64,000 nt of DNA from Macrostomum hystrix. Its lineage: Eukaryota; Platyhelminthes; Macrostomidae. Both the position numbers and the translations under genes were made by a program. Shown here piece by piece: positions 11,800 to 22,429 of this stretch (its first letter is position 1; every line of letters starts with the position of its first letter). Below the pieces are notes generated by a model. That model was given only the letters and a program-made list of their open reading frames with translations. It had not been told where the DNA came from and searched no databases. The stretch lies in the NCBI GenBank assembly GCA_950097015.1, contig CATNEN010000038.1, positions 22,382,001-22,446,000 on the forward strand, read 5' to 3'.

Positions 11800-12806
11800 C
11801 TGATTTATGCATTCAATACGTAATTTTTAATCATTGCGTTGCGTCTCTATTCTTTCTTCCAGTGCTCATGTGTTCTTACTATTTGCGTTATTTTCTTCAC
11901 TCTGATGTACAGTGCCACCTGTAAGTTTGTTGTATTCAATTCCAGTTTTTTTGTCTTCAGTGTCAGTGTTTCATCGTATTCTCCTGTTCACCCTGTTCTT
12001 ACCTGTTTCCAGCCTTTAAGAGGCAGTGCTTGTCACATAATAATAAATTTGTTCAGAGTGTTGCATTCTAGCATTGCTTATGTCTCTATACGCGGCACTG
12101 ACGTACCAGTGACACATTTGTCTTAAGCCTTCTTCAAAAAATCTTTCTTGTTATTAGGCTACAGAGTTGACTTCAAATATAACTGCGTTATCCTCAAGCA
12201 AGGTAACCCAAGAATTTAGCATATTGCCTAAACGTGTACTCAATTTCGGCCGGGTCAGGTGTTGAAATACGGCTCGTAGAAGACGGCGCGACTTGTGACG
12301 ACGTATACCATTCTGTCAGTAGAAAAACACGACGATAACGCACGTAGTGACATCCGGGATCTCTATTCTCTCTCTCAATCCAGTCTGCCTTGTCAACCAT
12401 CTGCTGGTACTTCCTCCGTCTCGTTGCCGTTGGAGTCGTTGAGTTGGTCGTGCGCCGCGTACCGCCATCTGGTATTCCTGGTGCCTAGATCCACCGCTTG
12501 CAGCCGGCCTGCGTCGTTAGTGACGTTGCGAGGTTGGCGGAATCCGCTGCAGCATAGCAGATGCTTCACAGATCGCTTGAACTTAGCACTGCGGTAGATG
12601 AAAACGAAAATGGTCATGCAGTGGTTTAATAGAGACAGTCTCATGCTGCCGTGCACCAAATCGGCTAGCTTGGCCAGGTAATCCACATTCTGAGCCACGT
12701 CCATCAACTCCCTGGAGGTGTCTAGCAATGGTCGGGACACTAGCAGCGAAATGTTGAACACCAGGTACATGATAGACAGAGGGAGCACTGTGACGGTGCC
12801 TTTAAG
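11800..12806. repeat. 1-kb segmental duplication, copy 1 (partner 18,544-19,550)
   Basis: The two segments align at a constant offset of 6,744 bases with few differences (for example 12,247-12,262 against 18,991-19,006). The copy includes an apparent 95-aa frame that is identical in both, and the 3' end of the GPCR pseudogene. The right breakpoint is near 12,806, where similarity to the GPCR stops abruptly. Confidence 0.9.
12393..12806 (-). pseudogene. GPCR 3'-end fragment, duplicated copy
   Basis: The minus strand reads the same last ~135 residues as the GPCR pseudogene at 19,137-20,347. These cover TM6-TM7, the NHCMTIFVFIY segment (position of the usual NPxxY) and the C-terminal tail ending ETEEVPADG. 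The first five TM segments are missing because the duplication ends at about 12,806. It is not a functional receptor by itself. Confidence 0.85.
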
Positions 12807-12932
12807 CATCCTTTAGCAAAGGCGGAAGCGTAAGGTAGCTCTGCCCATCAGCATCTTTACAATCCAGCAGAGCACAACGCTTCCTGATCGCTTTAAGTTG
12901 CTCTTGACCTCTCTCACCTAGGATATAAAGAA

Positions 12933-13592
12933 TTACGAAGATGACCTCGTCCTGCAACCTTTCTGCGGTCGATCTGTCGAAATATTGCCAATTTTTATTA
13001 GATCTCCGTCCTCAATCGGTTGATTTTGTAGAACTCCACCTTCAGCATTGAACTGGCGAACTTTTACTCTTAGCATCCTGTTTGCAGCTTCAAACTCTGG
13101 TCCACATATGATGTCCGTCTTCATCTTCAGCACCATTCTTAGGTAACGTTGCACACCAGCTCGAATGCACATAAGCGTGGAAGATGCATACGGACTCCCA
13201 CCAGCCTTCTTCAACCCAAAGTAGTAAAAACGGGGATATTCTCCCAGCTTCTCCTCTGCCATGCCTTGCACCTCTTCAATCGTATGCTTGCGCATAAAGT
13301 TTATAAACCGTTCTCCTTGCTGAATCATTTGATCACGGGTTGACAGTGCCAAAGAATCAATCTCAACCTGGTCCATATCGGCAGCGACAGCTTCTGGTGC
13401 ATTCGGTAATTCAACTCCGCTAACATAATCGTCCGAGTTGGCATGGGGATCCGTAAGAAAGTTGACAAAGTTCAGTAATTCGTCGTCTTCATGGTGGTCC
13501 TTAGAGCTTAGCACAGAAACAAATTCAAATTCGATCCGACTGACTCCATCCAAAGAGAAACATGGAATATTTTTCCAGTTAATCAAAGCCAT
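12933..13592 (-). pseudogene. Crypton-type tyrosine recombinase, N-terminal part
   Basis: A 219-aa frame. Residues ~95-205 resemble the core-binding region of the DUF3504/Crypton-type recombinases (also found in ZMYM2/QRICH1-like proteins): an amphipathic FINFMRKH helix, ASSTLMCIRAGVQRYLR (the family's 'tL...i..glqRyLr'), then FEAANRMLRVKVRQF. The catalytic half (the R...HxxR...Y tyrosine recombinase residues) is not found downstream. The piece is therefore either a truncated transposon or one exon of a domesticated gene. It differs clearly from the copy at 31.3-32.6 kb, so two Crypton-like lineages are present. Confidence 0.6.
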
Positions 13593-14285
13593 CTTTGTGC
13601 GTCTTGAATAAAAAAATTAAGAGTAAAAAGCAGTCCCTTAATAGAGCTTTTTGTGCAACACAGCGAATAGTCTATGGTCCATCTCGCCCTAATTTTTCTA
13701 TTTTTCTCATCCTAACACTGAAATTTAGTCTATGGCCAATCTCTAAAGAAACTTATAAGCGGTACGCAATGAAAACATACACGCCGTTCGCAATGATCAT
13801 AACGCAATCATTGCGGGACTCGGTTAGGCCATAGAACAATGCGCGTTGCCCACATTGGAACCATAGACAAATTTTCCATAAATTTAAGATATTATTAGCT
13901 AGACGAAATCCGAATTACTTTCATTTGTAGCTTTCTATTAAACCACACCGCGATGGAAGAAAAATTTGATAGCGACAATATTTACGGACGCAGAATTGGC
14001 TAGCTTGCGACAGGTCTCAGATGCGGCAATAGGATGTAGGATATACTAGCCGGTTAGCCCCCCCTCCGGGGCGTCTCTGATAGTCTCGCCGAGCCTCAAG
14101 TCGATGCATGCGGACATCAGCACTCTCCAGCTTCCGCCTCCCCATATCAATATGAAAGTCACTCTGCAGCCAACTCACGCCTCAGCCAACTTAAGTATAT
14201 AGACTAGCAAGTTTTGCCCCCCTTCGGGGAGCAGAAATATTTTTAATTCGTCCCGTATATACTTTTTAGCAGCTGTATTTTCAGC
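13593..14285. other. Non-coding stretch with a short duplicated coding-like motif
   Basis: No gene is seen. At about 13,951-14,000 the sequence cgatggaagaaaaatttgat opens a 16-codon frame (MEEKFDSDNIYGRR) that recurs at about 15,205-15,250 (MEEEFDSDNIYRRR). This suggests two decayed copies of the same element. Confidence 0.4.
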
Positions 14286-14289
14286 TTTT

Positions 14290-14640
14290 TTTAAGCTACT
14301 GGGGGATTTTAATGATCCCCCAGTTGACAATGATCCCACAGTTGACAAGTGCACCCAGTTGACCATGATCCCCCAGTTGACAATGATCCCACAGTTGACA
14401 AGTGCACCCAGTTGACCATGATCCCCCAGTTGACAATGATCCGCCAGTTGAAAATGATCCCCCAGTTGACCATGATCACCCAGTTGACCATGATCCCCCA
14501 GTTGACAATGATCCCCCAGTTGACAATGATCCCCCAGTTGAAAATGATCCCCCAGTTGACCATGATCACCCAGTTGACCATGATCCCCCAGTTGACCATG
14601 ATCCCCCAGTTGACCATGATCCCCCCATTTGATGATGATC
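14290..14640. repeat. 18-bp minisatellite (gatcccccagttgacaat type)
   Basis: About 19 copies with variants such as gaccatgatcacccagttg. Because 18 is divisible by 3, frames stay open on both strands and give false ORFs. The same array and ~190 bases of its right flank recur at 22,205-22,480. Confidence 0.95.
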
Positions 14641-15134
14641 CCCAGTTGATGATGACTACCCATTGATGATGATTCCGATTTGAAAATCTTCTTCAGTTGA
14701 ATTTTTATATTAGCTGCTTTTGTAAAAAATTGAGAAGAACAACACTAAATGAATATTATCCATGATTAAAACTCTGGTTTAGCCATGATGCAAACTCTGG
14801 TTGGCTATGATTCAAACTCTCAGCGAAATTGAAGTTACTTAGTTTGAAATAGAAGTTGAGACTATCTACGAGTATCTATCTAAGTCTAAGACATTTCAAT
14901 AAAAATGAGAGTTAGATCAGTTAAAGTGCAGTTGATGCTCAAAACTGACTCAAAACTGTCAGAAGTTTTTTTACCTTGGCGGCGTGCTTCCTGACGTCCA
15001 CGAAGATCTGCGGCGTCGCCGCGGGATGCCTTTCGTTATGTTATGGCGCTTCTGCAGTTCATTGCGTACATTGTTGTTGTTGTTGTTTTCATAGGCACTT
15101 GTAATTGAAAGCTATATTATCGAGCAAGAATTAT

Positions 15135-15380
15135 TAGACATGGATGCTTAATTTTTAGTGCGCATTCTAGGGTTAGGAAGTCCGAGGCTGCATTTGATGG
15201 TCACTGCGATGGAAGAAGAATTTGATAGCGACAATATTTACAGACGCAGAAACACACTAAAAGTGGGAAACGAACCTCGCGCTGGCGGACCGAGACCGGT
15301 TTAAGCCATAGACTAGGCGTTCCTGGCAAAGTATTAGCCCAATAACTGTCAATAAAATAAGCAGTAAGATTTTAAAAGAA
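15135..15380. other. ~245-bp insertion in the 5' flank of receptor copy A
   Basis: Copies B and F have continuous sequence from ...cgagcaaga to aacaagtgcagac in their 5' flank. In copy A these landmarks are separated by about 245 bases containing the MEEEFDSDNIY motif shared with 13,951-14,000. I read it as an inserted element of unknown class. Confidence 0.5.
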
Positions 15381-15628
15381 AGAACAAGAAAGAACAAGTG
15401 CAGACAAATGAACTTGCAGCAACACAACTTGGTCAAAGCTTCGAAATAAAGCAGATTGTGCATTTTATAAGATTTGCTGTGAACAGTGCTACTCTCTGGA
15501 TCATCAAATCATATCGCAGGTGCCGATTCATTCAAGTAGGACGTCATAGTAAATCCGCAATAATTTCTGAGTTGATTTCAGCAGCACAAGTTTTTACTGA
15601 TTTTGAAATTTTCAAACTGGCCAAGGCC
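15381..15628 (+). promoter_or_regulatory. Conserved 5' flank of receptor copy A
   Basis: The ~250 bases before the ATG are shared with copies B (23,630-24,024) and F (53,929-54,320, minus strand), including gtgcagacaaatgaacttgc and gatcatcaaatcatatcgc. Such conservation suggests shared promoter and/or 5' UTR. A ttttcag before the ATG could be a 5' UTR acceptor. No experimental element can be assigned. Confidence 0.5.
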
Positions 15629-17829
15629 ATGCTTCTACTGATCCTGGCCCTGCAAGTTTCCATGGCAACTGCAACCTGTGAGTTGCCAATTCGCAGGTAT
15701 CAAGTGCTCAACTCCTGGCAGTCGTCCTTTAAGACGATCCGCGGAATAACGCCTTGCTTCAACAACAGAAGCTCCGAATCAACAATTTTGGATGCTTTTG
15801 CCATCTACAGAGTCTTAGATACAATATATAAGAGATTCGTTATCCCCAGCTACGCGTTCTTCCACAGCAGAGACAGAAGCCAAGCAGACGGAGGATTTCA
15901 TTGGTTCGCAGTGCAGCTGAATGAGTTGGTGCTCATCAGATCAGTTACTGTAAAGGGCATAGAGGGTGAGTCACTGCTCAATTTTTTCTATACACATCAG
16001 CTTCCACTGCTTAGTCGTGAAGTTCTCACTTTTAGATCGCACTAAATATCTCTACCCGAGAGCCAGAGACATCGAGATCTGGACATCGAGCAGCGGCAGT
16101 CAACTGTTCTCAGGTGATCACTGCAGCTCAAAAAACATGAGCAGCCAGTTCAGAGAGTCTCAGCATCTCTGGAGACGGTGCGGCCTGACGGTGAGCAAGC
16201 AGGCGCGTATCGAGGCTGGTGAGATCTTCACCGTGAACTGCTTAGCGGAGGTGAGACCTGCTCTGTGCCTTGAGTTGTGCTCTGATGAGTTCTGGATCCC
16301 ACTGAGATTTCATCTCAACTCCAGGTGAGACACTTGCTGCTGCGAAGGAACATTACTGTGTCACCTAATTATGAGGCCTACATGAGCTTCGCAGATCTCA
16401 GGCTTCAGACTATGCATCTGAGTGAGTTCGGGTCTTTTACTATGGACCTATTGTTGTGAAAGGGAAATTCATAAATTTCCTTAAATTTTCTTTAGCAATG
16501 TCGATTGGATGGTTTGTAAATCTCCAGAATCCTCAGCGCCTCAGCTGGTGCCTCAGAGCTCAAAGTTCAGTGTGAGCTGCTTGCTGGACTGCAGCGATGG
16601 AGTAAAACTCAACTCGAGCTCAAGCGAGCTACAGCTGTGCACTCCCAACGGCAGCTGCATAAATGGCCATGAGCTGCACATTGGCAGCGCTCAGCCTGAG
16701 CACTCAGGTGACTACTGGTGCAGATTCGGATCGTTTGCAGAAACATCCACTGTCAGAGTGCTGAGTGAGTTCAATTTTAAAGTATTTCTCAAGCAGGAAG
16801 TGCACAAGTCAAGCTTAAAATTTCAATGGTAACTTATTTTCCAGCGGTTTCGGTAGATCAGGTCGTGGCCCTCAAGTCGAGGTTCTCTGTGGGCTGTGAG
16901 CTGCACTGCAACAGCTCAATGCTGTGCTCAAACTCAAGCGGGCTCCAGCTCTGCCTTCCGAACGGTACCTGCATTGCAGAACACGAGACTGCAGTGGCTG
17001 AAGCTCGGCCTGATCACTCTGGAAAGTACTCTTGCAGACTTGGCTCTGTCAGCAAGCAGACCTCAGTCACCGTGCTCTGTGAGCAGATTTTTTACTTTCT
17101 TTTAACGAATTATAAGGGCCTGAAAGCGGGACATTTAAAATTTAACACCTTAAAATTCCCACCAGACCCGCCATCGAGTCTATCGATAAAATTCCTGGAA
17201 AGCTGCAAAAGCATGGCAAGAATAACGGTACAGGTCAGATCATCGGCTTCTCACCCAATGCCTGAGCACACGTGCAACTTTCAAGCTGGCGAACTCAATG
17301 GAAAAAATGTCTCTCTGCTTGAACTTGTGAGTTGCATTCCGTATGATTCTTGAAAGACTTGGTCGCAACTCACTGTACTATATGAAACTGCAGGTGCCAG
17401 ACAACAGGGGCCTCCTTACCACGTGGTCGCTCGACAGCGGTGTTGAGCATGACATGAGCAGGAGCGAAGTCTTTGTCAACTGCAGTGCGGCACAGAACCT
17501 CCCTGAGAACATGACTTTCGGCTCACCTGTTTACACCACGGCTCGACTCGTCTGCCCTCGGGCTGGGCTCACGACTTTCACGATTGCTGTCTTAGCCACC
17601 ATCGTTTTCGTTGTTGTGTCAGTCGTCTGTGCTGCATGCTTTCTGCTCATCTCGAAGGTCAGTGCAGGAAAATGTGGCGATCGTGCACTTCAGCAGCTGA
17701 CGGCTCTGAACCTTTCCATTGCAGCTCCGAGTGCCGTCAACTGAGCCTTCAGCAGCCGGGCTCAACCTAAGCTCAGGCATTCAGGAGGAATCTAAAGTGT
17801 CACCTGAGGTGTCTCATCCTGCTAATTAG
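15629..17829 (+). CDS. Lectin-Ig transmembrane receptor, copy A (complete)
   Basis: Eight exons with agreeing phases: 15629-15965, 16036-16250, 16325-16421, 16528-16764, 16845-17078, 17166-17326, 17394-17657 and 17725-17829; about 549 aa. A hydrophobic signal peptide (MLLLILALQVS) precedes exons 1-3, a galactose-binding F5/8C or fucolectin-like domain: HWFAVQLNELVLIRSVTVKG, RDIEIW, RRCGLTVS, then RHLLLRRNITV and FADLRL. Exons 4 and 5 are each one Ig domain of phase 1-1, with the D-x-G-x-Y-x-C type motif (HSGDYWC, HSGKYSC) and two extra Cys pairs (CLLDC, LCTPNGSC). Exon 6 is a membrane-proximal domain, exon 7 carries the helix TIAVLATIVFVVVSVVC, and exon 8 is a Ser/Pro-rich tail without an ITIM-like tyrosine motif. 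I infer a cell-surface glycan-binding/recognition receptor; no named family has this exact architecture to my knowledge. Confidence 0.8.
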
Positions 17830-17914
17830 GTGAGTCAACGAGTCACTTAGACTTCAGCGAGCAAACAGGGACAGTCCTGTCCGAGAAATGCCACGTTGCT
17901 TATCCATTAATCTC

Positions 17915-18085
17915 GATGGCTACTTGGCTACAGTGGCTACTTGGCTACAGTGGCTACATGGCTACAGTGGCTACTTGGCTACAGTGGCTACTTGGCTACA
18001 GTGGCTACTTGGCTACAGTGGCTACTTGGCTACAGTGGCTACTTGGCTACAGTGGCTACTTGGCTACAGTGGCTACTTGGCAATA
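17915..18085. repeat. 17-bp minisatellite downstream of receptor copy A
   Basis: About ten copies of ttggctacagtggctac. It begins ~85 bases after the stop codon, and the same repeat sits just after the stop of copies E (42,195-42,580) and F (48,540-48,850), so it belongs to the gene unit, probably its 3' UTR or flank. A 17-bp unit cycles through all frames and is stop-free, giving apparent ORFs that I do not accept as genes. Confidence 0.95.
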
Positions 18086-18189
18086 ATGCCACTATATCGG
18101 AAATGGGTCGGGTAATGGGGATCAGGACCCGGTAGCTGATGGATGTGTGGCAACCCTGCATGATGGGGATCAGGACCCGGTAGCTGATG

Positions 18190-18515
18190 GATTCTCTAAA
18201 CCATAATTGTAATGTTTCTAAGAAACTGTCAAGTAAGATTTCTCAAAGCATACCTGTAAGTTTTTAAAAGACTTTAAGGTTTCTAAGAAACTGTAAGGTT
18301 TCCAAGAAACTGTTAGGTTTTAAAGAAACTGTTATGTTTTAAAGAAACTGTAAGGTTTCCAAGAAACTGTACTTCACTTACTTGACTTATCTGCAGGGCG
18401 GTCCGACACAACGGGGAGGTGGGGAGGCGGTCGCCCATACCGCTAATCCCTGAAAGACCCGCAATCGGCCGATGGCGCGGGGCCAGTCAGGGAGGCCAGT
18501 CACTGGGGCCGTTAC
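18190..18515. repeat. ~20-bp minisatellite plus LINE 3' end (partner 60,290-60,710)
   Basis: After gattctctaaaccataattg come repeats of the gtttccaagaaactgtaag type, then ~110 bases from ggcggtccgacacaacgggg to ccagtcagggagg. The latter equals the 3' flank of the minus-strand LINE at 60.6 kb. This is probably a 5'-truncated LINE end or a duplicated segment. Confidence 0.75.
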
Positions 18516-18543
18516 TCGTAGAAACACCCCTCGTAGAAACAAC

Positions 18544-19550
18544 AAAACTTATGCATTCAATACGTAATTATTTATCATTGCGTTGCGTCTCTATTCTTTC
18601 TTCCAGTGCTCATGTGTTCTTACTATTTGCGTTATTTTCTTCACTCTGATGTACAGTGCCACCTGTAAGTTTGTTGTATTCAATTCCAGTTTTTTTGTCT
18701 TCAGTGTCAGTGTTTCATCGTATTCTCCTGTTCACCCTGTTCTTACCTGTTTCCAGCCTTTAAGAGGCAGTGCTTGTCACATAATAATAAATTTGTTCAG
18801 AGTGTTGCATTCTAGCATTGCTTATGTCTCTATACGCGGCACTGACGTACCAGTGACACATTTGTCTTAAGCCTTCTTCAAAAAATCTTTCTTGTTATTA
18901 GGCTACAGAGTTGACTTCAAATATAACTGCGTTATCCTCAAGCAAGGTAACCCAAGAATTTAGCATATTGCCTAAACGTGTACTCAATTTCGAGCCGTAC
19001 TCAATTTGAAATACGGCTCGTAGAAGACCGCGCGACTTGTGACGACGTATACCATTCTGTCAGTAGAAAAACACGACGATAACGCACGTAGTGACATCCG
19101 GGATCTCTCTTCTCTCTCTCAATCCAGTCTGCCTTGTCAACCATCTGCTGGTACTTCCTCCGTCTCGTTGCCGTTGGAGTCGTTGAGTTGGTCGTGCGCC
19201 GCGTACCGCCATCTGGTATTCCTGGTGCCTAGATCCACCGCTTGCAGCCGGCCTGCGTCGTTAGTGACGTTGCGAGGTTGGCGGAATCCGCTGCAGCATA
19301 GCAGATGCTTCACAGATCGCTTGAACTTAGCACTGCGGTAGATGAAAACGAAAATGGTCATGCAGTGGTTTAATAGAGACAGTCTCATGCTGCCGTGCAC
19401 CAAATCGGCTAGCTTGGCCAGGTAATCCACATTCTGAGCCACGTCCATCAACTCCATGGAGGTGTCTAGCAATGGTCGGGACACTAGCAGCGAAATGTTG
19501 AACACCAGGTACATGATAGACAGAGGGAGCACTATTACGGTGCCTTTGAG
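18544..19550. repeat. 1-kb segmental duplication, copy 2 (partner 11,800-12,806)
   Basis: Constant offset of 6,744 bases to copy 1. This copy continues into the rest of the GPCR, so it probably represents the source arrangement at its right end. Confidence 0.9.
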
Positions 19551-20347
19551 TCCATTTCGCCCCGTGGGCTGTCCTCCGGTCATTGCTCTTTTCTTTCTCA
19601 TGGCGATTGCCACCTTCACCAGCATGAGCGCGTTCAGAATCAAAATTAGTCCGATAAACAGGGTTGGCGGACTGGAGAAAGACGTCTTGAAGATCCTCAT
19701 GAAAACCGTAGCCGATGGACGATGAAAGCAATAGATTTGCAGCGAGTTGTCCGCCATCCTTAGGTAGATATGGCCACTGAGCAGCACGTTGGGCAAGTTG
19801 ATTAGTAAGGTGAGGACAGAGCTAATAGCCAGGCTACCCATGGCCCAACGAGTACCGAATCACTTCATCATCAGGGGCCAGTAAACGACCAGGAAATGAT
19901 CGGCCACAAGAATTAGCAGCCACACGGAATCTAGGCCGTACAAGTACTTCATAGTGAAGCGAGACAATTTGCACCAGGTGTCGCTCAAATTGTACACAAA
20001 AAAACCGAATCTGCCACCGCAAATCCAGGCGAGGCCTTTGGGGATGAAGAAATGTAACAGACCCGAAATCACGATGGTGATCGAGTCCGCTATGGCGATG
20101 CAGCCGATCTAAACATTCTGGCGAGTCAGCGGTCTCAACTTGCGTATAGCATAACGTGCGCTATGATCCAATTGCCAAGTACGCCGATCAGCAGTACAGC
20201 CGGCATGCCGAAGGCGGAGAAGGCGCCAATGACGACGTCGGTGATGCAGAAGGACAGCCGTTTCGGCAAGCCGCTCTGACAGTCGCGCACCATAGCCATG
20301 GCGCTCTCCACGTAGTCGATGCGAACTGTGTGGTTGCCACTAGCCAT
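19137..20347 (-). pseudogene. Class A (rhodopsin-like) peptide-type GPCR, broken
   Basis: An intronless seven-helix receptor read on the minus strand. TM1 contains AVLLIGVLGNWIIAHVML (GN typical of TM1). Then come IGCIAIADSITIV (TM2, with D), a CKLSRF segment before TM3, WLLILVADHFLVV (TM3), SLAISSVLTLLINLPNVLL (TM4), TLFIGLILILNALMLV (TM5), VLPLSIMYLVFNISLLV (TM6) and NHCMTIFVFIY (TM7). Three lesions break it: a one-base frameshift near 20,130 just after TM1, TAG at 20109-20111 before TM2, and TGA at 19860-19862 in the second intracellular loop. The overall style suggests an invertebrate neuropeptide (FMRFamide-receptor-like) family, but I cannot name the ligand. A recent pseudogene is the simplest reading; sequencing error would be the alternative. 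Confidence 0.75.
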
Positions 20348-20880
20348 CCAGATGTTAGAAGTTCGGTTTCAATTAAATCCAACAGACTGGCTGTCCAGCA
20401 ATTGGAAATTTTTTGTATTGGGAAAATTTTGTTGAACGAAGCGCAACGTTAGGAGCTTGGAAATGCATTTCACTAAGAAGGTATACCACTGCGTAACTTC
20501 ATGCTGCTTTTGTGCAATCCTGACTTAATAAAGCTCGACAACAATAATTTCTACAGAAAGGTATTTTAAAACTGGTAACAAAGTTTGCCATTGAAACGAG
20601 CCAGGGACTATACTGGCTTAATGTTTTCAGTTGTATTTCAAATTAATGCAATATTACACAAGCTTCAACCAGCCACCATTTGTATCGTAATTTTGTCAGT
20701 CATTAAACAAAGACAGTTATTTATATCCGTCCGTCATCAAGCATGGTTGATTCTGCTGTTACTCGGCGCTCGAGTGGTTGTAGTAAAGCCGACAGCCACG
20801 CCAATTAGATAGATTCTAATAGAATAAATCATCCAAGACTAGGTTTAAATAAGTGCGAGAAAGTAAAACAAAAAATAATC
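20348..20880. other. Intergenic, nothing recognised
   Basis: AT-rich sequence without a gene-like frame. It presumably separates the GPCR pseudogene from the candidate small gene on the same strand. Confidence 0.4.
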
Positions 20881-20889
20881 AGTTATGAA

Positions 20890-21275
20890 ATCTCACTGTT
20901 TCTCCATGGGTCCCTTGAAGTCTACTTTATCCTTGTATTCTGGAAAATATAAAACTATAAGTTTATTATGAAATATGAAATGCAATCATTGTAACTGTTT
21001 ATTAAACAAAATAATTACAATGAGCTAACCGTTCTTAGTTTGAAAACCTCCAGGAGCAGCAAGGGATTCCTCAATGCCGCTGCTTGCAAGCAGAACTGAC
21101 AATGAAAAGTTGTTGTGTAGAAAAGTCTGTAAAAGATAATGAAGATATTATCATTTTTTAGTTTTATTAAAACTTACGCAGCAGAAGTGGAACTAGGGCT
21201 CGCATTCTGGCTACGTTGATGTCCGGGAGTACCTTTTTACGTTTCTTCACACCTTTGAGCAGTTTTTGAAGCGAA
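20890..21275 (-). CDS. Candidate small spliced gene, 3' exons, unknown product
   Basis: Three minus-strand exons join in frame with GT-AG borders. The first contains KLLKGVKKRKKVLPDINVAR (about 21,275-21,178), the second reads HNNFSLSVLLASSGIEESL (about 21,127-21,031), and the last ends VDFKGPMEKQ and TGA (near 20,940-20,890). The junction between the second and third is phase 1 (AAC G/AA). The product would be small and basic at its start. The upstream exon is not identified (a TGA precedes the frame near 21,297). I do not recognise the family; it could also be a chance alignment of short frames, though three consistent splices argue against that. Confidence 0.4.
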
Positions 21276-21629
21276 AATTTGTGTTCTTTATCTAGTCAGT
21301 GAGCTTACCCATTGCTAAGTTAAGCTACCAACGCAACTGTGTGCTCAACATGCTTGATCTGACGCCTACCAGATGGTGTCTCATAGACCGATTGTAATTC
21401 AATACCAAAGAATATATGGCTTAGATTTGCTTTCTCAGTTCCTTTGTTTGCCGTTGAGTGTACAAGTGAAAGCACAGCTCCAGGTTAGATTTTTTAGCTA
21501 CCGAGTTAAGCTAAAATGTAAGACATACGAGCTAAATGTTTCGTTTCTTGCTCCAGACGACATAATGGGTCTCTAGAGTAGTTTCAGGAATCAAAAGAAA
21601 TCTACTTTAATCTTGTCTGTCAGAAGGTA

Positions 21630-21880
21630 CTTGTTGCCTTGTGGTTAGAGCTTCAAACTTCTGATCCAGAGATCGAAAGTTCGAATCCCAATTAAAGGGA
21701 AACTATGTGTCCTTAGGCAGGACACTTTCTTTAGTGCTTCAGTTCGCCCAGCTGTAAAATGAGTGCCAGCATCAGCTGGGTTAGGCGTGGGGTCCTCTCC
21801 AGTCAACGGACTGAAGAGCGGTACACGCCACACGGCTTTTGAATGCTCCGCGTCAATATATGTGAATAAACTTGAACTTG
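21630..21880 (+). mobile_element. tRNA-derived SINE
   Basis: The head has ccttgtggttagagcttcaa (A box region) and aaagttcgaatccca (B box), about 50 bases apart. The body contains tccttaggcaggacacttt, a motif common in animal SINE cores/tails, then ccagctgtaaaatgagtgcc and ggggtcctctccagtc. It ends near atatgtgaataaacttgaac. Partial relatives lie at 9,235-9,395. Confidence 0.75.
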
Positions 21881-22204
21881 AGAGCGATGGTTTAGGTGAC
21901 GGTCAACAAGCTCCAGTCGAAGCTCTAGGCCTTGAACGGGGTATTTATTGCGCTAACAGGGGGTATAAACCGATAAGGGAGGGTGGGTTTTGAGATGGGT
22001 ACAACTGAGTGCACATAGCTGACAATAACAAGATAGAGTGGGGCGATCGATAAGTTACTACATGTACATTAATTGAACGGAGTGGTGAGCGCATCAAAGC
22101 CGCGATGAGAAATAGATAGAGACTAAAGGTAAAATTACTGGACAGTAGCACTTTTCCGCGACAATATATATTTTTGACGTCTCAGGCAAGACACAAGTGG
22201 TAAA

Positions 22205-22310
22205 CAGTTGACCATGATCCCCCAGTTGACAATGATCCCCCAGTTGACCTTTGATCCCCCAGTTGACAATGATCCCCCAGTTGACAATGATCCCCCAGTT
22301 GATGATGACT
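22205..22310. repeat. 18-bp minisatellite, second locus
   Basis: Six copies of the gatcccccagttgacaat type followed by the same right flank as the 14.3-kb array (gatgatgactacccattgat, then cttcttcagttgaattttta), so the two loci are duplicates. Confidence 0.95.
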
Positions 22311-22429
22311 ACCCATTGATGATGATTCCGAGTTGAAAATCTTCTTCAGTTGAATTTTTATATTAGCTGCTTTTGTAAAAAATTGAGAAGAACAACATTA
22401 AATGAATATTATCCATGATTAAAACTCTG

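Noticed and set aside
11839-12126. 95-codon frame identical at 18,583-18,870
   Set aside because: Identity is explained by the recent 1-kb duplication. The composition looks like random AT-rich translation, and no domain or splice support is seen.
14175-14666. Long periodic frames on both strands (HxxLGDH and PQLTMI-type repeats)
   Set aside because: An 18-bp repeat keeps frames open on both strands without selection; no start context, splice sites or conserved flank.
15398-15628. N-terminal extension of receptor copy A upstream of MLLLIL
   Set aside because: The frame is open, but the extension would hide the signal peptide. In copies B and F the equivalent frames differ, while the leader ATG is conserved, so the flank is more likely 5' UTR/promoter.
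16826-17353. Single continuous ORF covering Ig2, intron and membrane-proximal domain
   Set aside because: The frame is open by chance through the intron; clear GT-AG borders and equal exon lengths in E and F support splicing.
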